A DNA stretch of 11,499 bases from contig CAIRNW010000381.1 of assembly GCA_903879995.1 (NCBI GenBank), positions 1-11,499 on the forward strand. The letters are read 5' to 3'. Origin of the DNA: an uncultured Bacteroidota bacterium. GTDB taxonomy: Bacteria > Bacteroidota > Bacteroidia > Chitinophagales > Chitinophagaceae. This document shows positions 6,255 to 11,499 of the stretch, piece after piece (within the stretch, counting starts at the first letter, position 1; every line of letters starts with the position of its first letter). Below the pieces are notes generated by a model. The model was not told the DNA's origin, did no database searches, and worked only from the letters and a program-made list of their open reading frames with translations. Position numbers and translations under genes: made by a program.

Positions 6255-7376
6255 ATGCTGCTGTCCGGACTCTTGATTATAGCTACACTACTTTATGGGG
6301 GGCTCATTTATTATTTTAAGGTTGGATGGGAGGCCCTCCCATCGGGGCCCAAGCCGACGCCTCAACATACAGACTGGCCAACTGTTGCCATCATTATTCC
6401 CGCCCGAAACGAGGAGAAAAATATTGGTACGCTTTTAAAAGCACTGGCTACGCAATCGTATCCCCTCCAAAAAATGGAGGTACTGGTAATTGATGATCAT
6501 TCCACGGATGGAACCGCTGCCATTGTAAGCCAATATCCCTTTGCCAAAAGCATTTTATTGGAGGAAGAAGGAATCATTGCTTACAAAAAAAAGGCATTGG
6601 AAAAGGGGATTGCCAACACTACTGCAACATGGATTTTATGTACCGATGCAGATTGCATTCCTACAAAAGACTGGGTTTTGACGATGGTAAATAGCCTGGT
6701 TACAAATCAAGCCTGTTTTTTAGCAGCGCCCGTTTATTTGCAGAATAATGGCAGCTTATTGGGGCGTTTTCAAACCTTGGATTTTCTAGTTCTCCAAGGA
6801 ATTACAGGAGCCGGACTTCAACTTCATTGGATTTATATGGCCAATGGGGCCAACCTGGGATACCCCCGTTCTATTTTTCAAGCTGTGAAAGGATATGAAG
6901 GGAATGAAAAAATAGCATCGGGAGACGACTTCTTCCTCCTTCATAAAATAAAAGAACAATTCCCAGATCAAATTTACTATTGTAAGGATTCAAGGGCTAT
7001 CGTACAAACAGCAGCAATGCCCAATTGGACCTCGTTTCTACAACAAAGAATTCGTTGGGCCAGCAAATCACCTTATTACACAGATTGGGTGCTAAAAGGG
7101 GTGTTAGCGGGGGTCTGGGTTTACAATGCATTGTTATTGGGCTGTGCATTGCTTGCATTTTTTATACCATCAATAGGTAGTTTAGTATTGGCAATTTGGC
7201 TTTGCAAAACAATTGTAGAGTGGCCCTTTGTGAAAAGTGTCGCTAGTTTTTTTAATCATCAGATTCAGGTGTTGGAATTTTTTCTATTTCAGCCCTTACA
7301 CATTCTATATATAACGGGCACTGGATTGTTAGGGCTACAGGGTTCATATGAATGGAAAGGCAGACGAGTTCGCTAA
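6255..7376 (+). CDS. Membrane-bound family 2 glycosyltransferase
   Basis: A 373-residue GT2-fold glycosyltransferase anchored in the inner membrane with its catalytic domain in the cytoplasm. A single helix (about 2-20) precedes the GT-A domain, which opens with VAIIIPARNEE (44-54). The nucleotide-sugar motif is IDDHSTDG (79-86), the metal-binding motif is TDAD (130-133), and GDD (223-225) probably supplies the catalytic base. QQRIRW (263-268) resembles the Q/RxxRW motif of processive and cellulose-synthase-like enzymes. Two to three helices follow (about 277-303, 305-325, 340-360). Donor and acceptor cannot be deduced; candidates are envelope polysaccharide, glycolipid or carotenoid glycosylation. 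Nearby genes are not a polysaccharide cluster. ATG 6255 starts the first helix and a -7 box lies only four bases upstream, so the start is either leaderless or the promoter lies elsewhere. Confidence 0.87.
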   Translation: MLLSGLLIIATLLYGGLIYYFKVGWEALPSGPKPTPQHTDWPTVAIIIPARNEEKNIGTLLKALATQSYPLQKMEVLVIDDHSTDGTAAIVSQYPFAKSILLEEEGIIAYKKKALEKGIANTTATWILCTDADCIPTKDWVLTMVNSLVTNQACFLAAPVYLQNNGSLLGRFQTLDFLVLQGITGAGLQLHWIYMANGANLGYPRSIFQAVKGYEGNEKIASGDDFFLLHKIKEQFPDQIYYCKDSRAIVQTAAMPNWTSFLQQRIRWASKSPYYTDWVLKGVLAGVWVYNALLLGCALLAFFIPSIGSLVLAIWLCKTIVEWPFVKSVASFFNHQIQVLEFFLFQPLHILYITGTGLLGLQGSYEWKGRRVR

Positions 7377-7409
7377 TCAATCTCCTGCAAAAAAATAAGT
7401 CAAATGCTA

Positions 7410-7417
7410 TAGTTTTG
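7410..7417 (+). promoter_or_regulatory. Candidate -7 promoter box of DUF3078 gene
   Basis: TAGTTTTG matches TAnnTTTG exactly and ends 18 bp before the ATG at 7436, in the 59-bp gap after the glycosyltransferase gene. It could drive DUF3078, trmB and the alkyltransferase-like gene as one unit. Confidence 0.42.
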
Positions 7418-7435
7418 AGGCACTAACCAGCACAC

Positions 7436-8377
7436 ATGACCGTGTTTCGATTGTTCGTTTTTATTCTATTGACTGTTTTCTTCAGCAATACGCGTATAGC
7501 TGCACAAGATGCCACCATTCGAAAATTGCAGGTTGAATCGCTTCGCCCTGTAAAAAAATATATTCCAGATTCCTTAATTAAAAAGTGGAAGTCGGGTGGA
7601 AATTACACGCTCACGGTTGGACAAGGCAGTCTGAGTAATTGGGCGGCCGGTGGGGATCAATTTTCATTTACGTTGAACACCATCTTACAGCTTTACTCGT
7701 ATTATAGAAAAGGACGTAACAGCTGGGACAATACGCTTGACATTTTCTTTGGCTATATCAATACCACCTCGCTGGGTAGTCGAAAAAATGATGATCGTTT
7801 TGATTTAATTTCTAAGTACGGTTATTCGTTGAACAAAAAAATAAACCTGGCTACACTCTTTAATGTGCGTTCTCAATTTATTCCCGGTTATACCTATCCC
7901 AACAATGTAAAAACTTTTGCTTCCACCTTTATGTCTCCCGGCTATATCATTTTTAGTCAGGGCTTGGACTTCAGACCTAATAAACAATTCTCCGTTTTCT
8001 TTTCTCCTATAACCGCCCGCTGGGTAATTGTAACCAATGAGACACTTTCCAATCGGGGTGAATATGGTGTAAAACCAGGATCAAAAAGTATTGGACAATT
8101 CGGAGCCTTTGGAACCTTTACTGTTGAAAAAAACTTCAATAAAAAAGTATTGTATAAAGCCAGGATTGATCTGTTCTCTAATTATCAGCGCAAACCACAA
8201 AACATAGATTTATTTGTAACCAATGTATTAACCACCAAGATTGGAAAAAATTTAGCGCTGAGTTGGAACGTTGATTTGATTTACGATGATGATGTGCGAT
8301 TATTCGGTCCTAAAAAAACTTCCCCGGGATTACAGGCAAAATCAATTATTGGTTTTGGCTTGCAAGTAAAATTTTAA
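7436..8377 (+). CDS. DUF3078 domain outer-membrane beta-barrel protein
   Basis: A 313-residue exported protein of the Bacteroidota DUF3078 family, function unknown. Residues 1-23 form a signal peptide (hydrophobic VFILLTVFF, then RIAAQD with likely cleavage near Ala-Gln). The family hallmark is WKSGG (51-55) followed by LSNWAAGGD (66-74). After this come alternating aromatic/polar strands such as LYSYYRKGRNSWDNTLDIFFGY, FMSPGYIIFSQGLDF and FSVFFSPITARWVIV. The chain ends in GFGLQVKF with a terminal Phe, the usual signal for barrel insertion by the BAM machinery. This indicates an outer-membrane barrel. The gene has its own -7 box 18 bp upstream and its stop is one base from the trmB ATG, so it is probably co-transcribed with trmB. 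No ligand or transport role can be assigned. Confidence 0.85.
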   Translation: MTVFRLFVFILLTVFFSNTRIAAQDATIRKLQVESLRPVKKYIPDSLIKKWKSGGNYTLTVGQGSLSNWAAGGDQFSFTLNTILQLYSYYRKGRNSWDNTLDIFFGYINTTSLGSRKNDDRFDLISKYGYSLNKKINLATLFNVRSQFIPGYTYPNNVKTFASTFMSPGYIIFSQGLDFRPNKQFSVFFSPITARWVIVTNETLSNRGEYGVKPGSKSIGQFGAFGTFTVEKNFNKKVLYKARIDLFSNYQRKPQNIDLFVTNVLTTKIGKNLALSWNVDLIYDDDVRLFGPKKTSPGLQAKSIIGFGLQVKF

Positions 8378-8378
8378 A

Positions 8379-9092
8379 ATGGGCCAAAAAAAATTGATTC
8401 GATTTGCGGAACTCAAATCATTTTCAAATGTGTTAGAGTTCCCAAAAGATGCAACTGGAAATTGGGCTGCCATTTTTGAAAATAATCATCCTATTACATT
8501 AGAGCTAGCCTGCGGAAAAGGGGAATATGCGCTGGGGTTGGGACGTTTATTTCCTACTAGAAATTTCATAGGAGTTGACATCAAGGGTAATAGAATCTGG
8601 GTAGGTGCGCGTAAGGCATTGGATGAGTCATTAAATAATGTCCGATTTCTGCGCGCTCAAATTGAACAGCTTACTGATTTTTTTGCACCAGAAGAGGTAG
8701 CTGAAATATGGATCACCTTTCCTGATCCACAGCTTCGTTTTTCAAAGGCAAAAAAAAGATTGACACATCCCCGCTTCCTGCGTCTCTATCAAAAAATTCT
8801 TGTGCCCGGAGGACGTATTCATTTAAAAACAGATAGCCCAGCGCTATATAATTTTACCTGTTTAGTTGCAGCGCATTATCAGTGCCCCATTCATACAAAA
8901 ACAGAAGATGTTTACGGCCCGCTTCCTATCTCACCTAGTCTTTCCATCAAAACGCATTATGAATCGTTAGATATAGCGGGGAGTAATCGAATTTATTATT
9001 GCTGTTTTTCTCTGCCCGACTCCCTTGGCAATGAAACTACAGATCAATCCTTTAAAGAAATACTGGCTCTTCATGAAGGACTCGAAAGCTGA
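8379..9092 (+). CDS. trmB: tRNA (guanine-N7-)-methyltransferase
   Basis: A 237-residue SAM-dependent enzyme that methylates N7 of G46 in the tRNA variable loop. The Rossmann-fold SAM site is seen as LELACGKGEYALGLG (41-55) and FIGVDIKGNRIW (63-74). The TrmB-specific ITFPDPQ (112-118), KKRLTHPRFL (125-134), LKTDS (149-153) and THYE (192-195) motifs follow. The Bacteroidota form has FPDPQ where Escherichia coli has FPDPW. ATG 8379 lies one base after the upstream stop, indicating translational coupling with DUF3078, and the last 20 bp overlap the next gene. Eight A residues just after the start codon are the only oddity and leave the frame intact. Confidence 0.95.
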   Translation: MGQKKLIRFAELKSFSNVLEFPKDATGNWAAIFENNHPITLELACGKGEYALGLGRLFPTRNFIGVDIKGNRIWVGARKALDESLNNVRFLRAQIEQLTDFFAPEEVAEIWITFPDPQLRFSKAKKRLTHPRFLRLYQKILVPGGRIHLKTDSPALYNFTCLVAAHYQCPIHTKTEDVYGPLPISPSLSIKTHYESLDIAGSNRIYYCCFSLPDSLGNETTDQSFKEILALHEGLES

Positions 9093-9456
9093 TAATAAGC
9101 ATTTGAAAAAAGTATTGCCCTCTGGCGCACCAGAAAATGATTTTTTTAACCAGGTGTGGGATATTGTTCGCCAAATTCCAAAAGGGCGTGTAACCTCATA
9201 TGGGGCGATTGCTGCGGCATTGGGAATTAAATCAGGAGCCAGAATGGTTGGATGGGCCATGAATAGCAGTCATGGACAAATACCGCCCGTACCTGCACAT
9301 CGAGTAGTGAACAGATTAGGTCAACTATCAGGCAAAAATCATTTTTCGACCCCTGACCAAATGCAAGAATTACTTGAGAAAGAAAAGGTGAACGTGATCA
9401 ATGATCAGATCATCGATTTTGAAAAACACTTTTGGGATCCACTAAAAGAATTATAG
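9073..9456 (+). CDS. Alkyltransferase-like (MGMT-family) protein lacking the acceptor cysteine
   Basis: A 127-residue protein of the methylated-DNA-cysteine methyltransferase DNA-binding family. Present are FFNQVWDIVRQIPKGRVTSYG (24-44) with Tyr43, the helix GARMVGWAMN with Arg57 as the base-flipping finger, and the active-site segment PVPAHRVVN (73-80). In true MGMT/Ogt the segment is PCHRV; here Ala75 replaces the alkyl-accepting Cys, so it cannot act as a suicide methyltransferase. Alkyltransferase-like proteins of this kind are known to bind O6-alkylguanine and hand lesions to nucleotide excision repair; that role here is inferred. ATG 9073 is chosen over ATG 9031 and TTG 9025 because the conserved domain begins soon after it. 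It overlaps trmB by 20 bp and ends one base from the convergent DUF420 gene. Confidence 0.88.
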   Translation: MKDSKADNKHLKKVLPSGAPENDFFNQVWDIVRQIPKGRVTSYGAIAAALGIKSGARMVGWAMNSSHGQIPPVPAHRVVNRLGQLSGKNHFSTPDQMQELLEKEKVNVINDQIIDFEKHFWDPLKEL

Positions 9457-9457
9457 C

Positions 9458-10000
9458 CTACTGGTAGTAAGGACTTATTAGCCAGTATACCAACACACCC
9501 GTCACCGCCACGTAAAACCAAATCGGCCAGGTAATCTTCGCTAGCTTTTTATGTGCACTCCACTCGCTGATCAATGCACGATAAGCCGTAAACAAAATAA
9601 AGGGAAGAATCAATCCTGCTAACGGAATATGTGTGAAGAGGATAATATAATAGACTGTTTTTATAGTTCCCGTACCTCCAAATTTTGTTTCACCTGCTAA
9701 TAAATGATGGGCAATGTAACTCAGCAAAAAAACAACAGACAATAACAATGCAGCTATCATAAAATTTCGATGAAGTGCATATTGTCTATTTTTCACGGCC
9801 CATAAAGCAGCTACCAGTAAAATAGCCACGGTCCCATTGATAAATGCATTAGCCGTTGCAAAAACATGTATATCAAATCCAAGATCCAGTTCTAATCGAA
9901 TACGGCCTAACACCACCACTGCAGTAAATACAATCAATGAAAAAACTAAAATGAGTCTACTAGCCAGTTTATCATTTTTATTTAACCAGGGCTGTAACAT
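9458..10000 (-). CDS. DUF420 membrane protein (CtaM/YozB-like oxidase assembly factor)
   Basis: A 180-residue inner-membrane protein with five predicted helices (about 13-32, 49-69, 79-98, 114-139, 155-176). The DUF420 pattern is visible: an Asn-rich start of helix 2 (ATANAFINGT), His77 in LHRNFM, the HH pair at 98-99 ending SYIAHH, His124 in FTHIPLAG and His150 in WSAHKKLAK. The family includes Bacillus YozB/Staphylococcus CtaM, which is needed for aa3-type oxidase activity. The conserved histidines suggest heme or copper handling, but the biochemical role is unproven. It starts three bases after the SCO stop codon and is the last gene of the oxidase operon, consistent with an assembly role. 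Confidence 0.88.
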   Translation of the reverse strand: MLQPWLNKNDKLASRLILVFSLIVFTAVVVLGRIRLELDLGFDIHVFATANAFINGTVAILLVAALWAVKNRQYALHRNFMIAALLLSVVFLLSYIAHHLLAGETKFGGTGTIKTVYYIILFTHIPLAGLILPFILFTAYRALISEWSAHKKLAKITWPIWFYVAVTGVLVYWLISPYYQ

Positions 10001-10003
10001 ATA

Positions 10004-10804
10004 CTATGATTTATTTTTCTTCAGTAAAGTCAACAATAAAAATACACCCAGGATAGCCAGTAAAAAAGAAATAGCCATCACCATTAGTTTTCCCTCAAAA
10101 AAACTTCGGCGATTTGGATTTTTTTCCATGGTCAGCAAAATAATATCCCGTTGTAGCTGAGACAGATCGTCCGGATCTAATCCGTTATAGTAGCCCCGCA
10201 CCTGCCTGTTAATATCAATTAAAACAAACTTATTACTGTGTACAAAATTAGTATCGACATTTTCCCCGTCAACCACCCCTAATTTCATTTCATCGATTGC
10301 TAAAGAATAGATCGATTTTTTATCGCCTGTCAACAACCACCAGGTCTCTGGATTGATCTGAAAACGATTAGCCCAATACTGCAGTCGGGATAAACTATCC
10401 CGCTCCGGGTCAATACTAAAAGAAAGAAAATGAATATCGCGATTGGTACGATCCCCCACCCTTTTCCCATTATGAATTGTTTCAGCCAGGCGCTTCATGT
10501 TTTGCGTCATTCCTGGGCAAATGGTAGGACAACGAGTAAAGAAAAAATCGGCTACTATAATTTTACCGGATAAATCTGACCAGCCCACTTGGTTCCCCAA
10601 CTGATTTTGAAGTGAAAAATCGGCTAAGCGGTGCCAAGCAGTATCAATTACTTTTTTCCCTCGTTTAGTAGTTTGATAGACAGAGTCCGGATAATAATGC
10701 CGAGGCAGCATGATAGCTTCCCGACTATTTACCTCCACAATCCAGTAGGAAAGCAGCGGAACAATCAGCGCGATTAAAATTCCGTATAACGCAGTTCTAT
10801 TCAG
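10004..10804 (-). CDS. SCO family copper chaperone for cytochrome c oxidase
   Basis: A SCO1/SenC-type thioredoxin-fold protein that delivers copper to the CuA site of the oxidase outside the inner membrane. The domain shows VADFFFTRCPTICPGMT with the CxxxC copper ligands and NFVHSNKFVLID with the third ligand, His. In the 266-residue form these are Cys92, Cys96 and His189. A second helix lies near the C-terminus (about 239-261) before KKNKS. The longest frame from a standard codon starts at GTG 10738, but that would remove an in-frame hydrophobic helix, ALYGILIALIVPLLSYWIV, and leave the copper domain without a membrane anchor. The frame is open back to a stop at 10814-10816 and contains no ATG, GTG or TTG there. 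CTG at 10804, two bases after the subunit IV stop, is the best start. A sequencing error or a true rare start both fit. Confidence 0.85.
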   Translation of the reverse strand: MNRTALYGILIALIVPLLSYWIVEVNSREAIMLPRHYYPDSVYQTTKRGKKVIDTAWHRLADFSLQNQLGNQVGWSDLSGKIIVADFFFTRCPTICPGMTQNMKRLAETIHNGKRVGDRTNRDIHFLSFSIDPERDSLSRLQYWANRFQINPETWWLLTGDKKSIYSLAIDEMKLGVVDGENVDTNFVHSNKFVLIDINRQVRGYYNGLDPDDLSQLQRDIILLTMEKNPNRRSFFEGKLMVMAISFLLAILGVFLLLTLLKKNKS

Positions 10805-10806
10805 GC

Positions 10807-11217
10807 CTAGTGTTTAGTAGGCATGGTGGACTCCTTGTAATGCGCATCGTATTTATTGCGCAGGTTCTTGTAGGAGTTCCCATCCCAAATGAAAGCAGCA
10901 ATAAACCAAATAAACAACAACAAAGGCACTACAATGGTCATGATCATATTGCGAATCTCATCACCCAAGTGCATAAAAACAGAAACGATGTAGTATGCCT
11001 TTGCTAAGGTCAGGATACAAACCATTCCTTTAAACATCAGCACTAATAATTCATTGGGGGCTTCCCCTTTGTGCATGTTATAAATAATCAATCCGATCGC
11101 CAATTCAACCACGGTTAAAATGGAAAGCAGAATGGTTGTATTCTTTACTTTCTTTTTAAACGTTGCATCGTCAGTATGATGATGAAAGGTTACTTCTTCA
11201 AAAGCGGGATGTTGCAT
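10807..11217 (-). CDS. Cytochrome c oxidase subunit IV family protein
   Basis: A 136-residue small subunit of a heme-copper oxidase of the CyoD/CtaF (COX4_pro) type, thought to stabilise subunit I-III assembly in the inner membrane. Three helices are visible (about 27-47, 57-81, 90-112). A His-rich N-terminus (FHHHTDD) comes first, and the conserved YYIVSVFMHLGDE lies at the end of helix 2. The charged tail NLRNKYDAHYKES is cytoplasmic or periplasmic depending on topology. It lies 30 bp after subunit III and its TAG stop is two bases from the proposed SCO start, so this is a tight operon. Identification rests on size, helix pattern, FMHLGDE and position. Confidence 0.9.
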   Translation of the reverse strand: MQHPAFEEVTFHHHTDDATFKKKVKNTTILLSILTVVELAIGLIIYNMHKGEAPNELLVLMFKGMVCILTLAKAYYIVSVFMHLGDEIRNMIMTIVVPLLLFIWFIAAFIWDGNSYKNLRNKYDAHYKESTMPTKH

Positions 11218-11247
11218 ATCAATTCGATTTCGGTTACTAAAATTCGT

Positions 11248-11499
11248 TTAGATCAAATAAAAACATAAGAATACAAATACCCATACCAGATCCACAAAGT
11301 GCCAGTAGAGTCCTGTTTTTTCAATCATGAGGTAATGACCCCGACGTGCAAACACATCTTTTTGCGTCATGATCAACATGATGATATTTATAATTACACC
11401 AGAGAAAACGTGAAATCCATGGAATCCGGTAATACCATAAAAATATCCGCCGAATGCAACTGGACCGTTCTCACGAATGTGTAATCCTTCCACATCAAT
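11248..11499 (-). CDS. Cytochrome c oxidase subunit III, C-terminal fragment
   Basis: The last 83 residues of a heme-copper oxidase subunit III; the frame is open through the right edge, so the start is outside the window. The segment holds two helices of the family. GYFYGITGFHGFHVFSGVII carries the conserved His pair and ends in the typical HVFSG, and KTGLYWHFVDLVWVFVFLCFYLI matches the canonical subunit III C-terminus (YWHFVD.VW). Subunit III supports proton uptake and oxidase stability. It is the first visible gene of the unit running subunit III, subunit IV, SCO, DUF420. The in-frame GTG at 11493 is internal and not a start. Confidence 0.94.
   Translation of the reverse strand: MDVEGLHIRENGPVAFGGYFYGITGFHGFHVFSGVIINIIMLIMTQKDVFARRGHYLMIEKTGLYWHFVDLVWVFVFLCFYLI

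Noticed and set aside
7377..7409. Possible terminator after the glycosyltransferase gene
   Set aside because: There is an A-run but no GC-rich stem before a T-run on either strand.
8386..8393. Run of eight A just after the trmB start, similar to a run of eight at 6058-6065 in marR (minus strand)
   Set aside because: Both runs are in frame (Gln-Lys-Lys codons) and both proteins are full length without needing slippage.
8967..9260. 97-codon open frame on the minus strand
   Set aside because: It is antisense to trmB and the alkyltransferase-like gene, both of which carry clear family motifs; it looks like a shadow.
9395..9417. Cluster of TGATCA/GATCAT repeats with local dyad symmetry
   Set aside because: It encodes the ordinary VINDQIID stretch of the alkyltransferase-like protein; short GATC-rich codon runs give such symmetry by chance and there is no origin-like context.

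Overview
The window looks like core chromosome of a Bacteroidota bacterium, most likely of the Chitinophagaceae/Chitinophagales type. The evidence is a DUF3078 outer-membrane protein, a caa3/aa3-type oxidase assembly cluster ending in SCO and DUF420, Bacteroidota-style RnhB and TrmB proteins, modest GC, few Shine-Dalgarno sequences, and TAnnTTTG (Bacteroidota sigma-A -7) boxes just upstream of several genes. The lineage call rests on recognition of protein families and was not tested by a database search. I see no phage, insertion sequence, CRISPR, tRNA or rRNA gene. Coding density is very high; the largest gap is 107 bp.

Layout. (1) At 1-1147 (+): the end of fabH (fatty-acid initiation), overlapped by a lipid/diacylglycerol kinase gene. 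(2) At 1102-2169 (-): heme A synthase (cox15/ctaA), whose 3' end overlaps the kinase gene by 46 bp. (3) At 2240-2836 (+): rnhB (RNase HII), divergent from cox15 and meeting korB tail to tail on a shared CTAG. (4) At 2833-6147 (-): transcribed as marR, acyl-CoA dehydrogenase, then korB (2-oxoacid:ferredoxin oxidoreductase beta). An 18/20-matched palindrome fills the whole gap between a -7 box and the marR start codon and is a strong candidate autoregulatory operator. (5) At 6255-9456 (+): a membrane GT2 glycosyltransferase, a DUF3078 outer-membrane barrel, trmB (tRNA m7G46 methylation) and an alkyltransferase-like protein with the MGMT cysteine replaced by alanine. (6) At 9458-11499 (-): the 3' part of a cytochrome c oxidase operon, read as subunit III (partial), subunit IV, SCO copper chaperone, DUF420 protein.

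How the genes fit together. Two groups concern aerobic energy metabolism: heme A synthesis with oxidase subunits and copper insertion, and acyl-CoA oxidation with a ferredoxin-linked 2-oxoacid oxidoreductase subunit. fabH and the lipid kinase concern membrane lipid supply. The others are housekeeping genes (rnhB, trmB, an alkylation-response type protein) or envelope genes (GT2, DUF3078).

Nothing here is clearly a new biological system. The points most worth checking are the MarR operator/promoter architecture, the missing canonical start of the SCO gene (probably CTG, restoring a membrane anchor), the recurrent -7 boxes including two that would give nearly leaderless mRNAs, and a korB gene with no adjacent korA.
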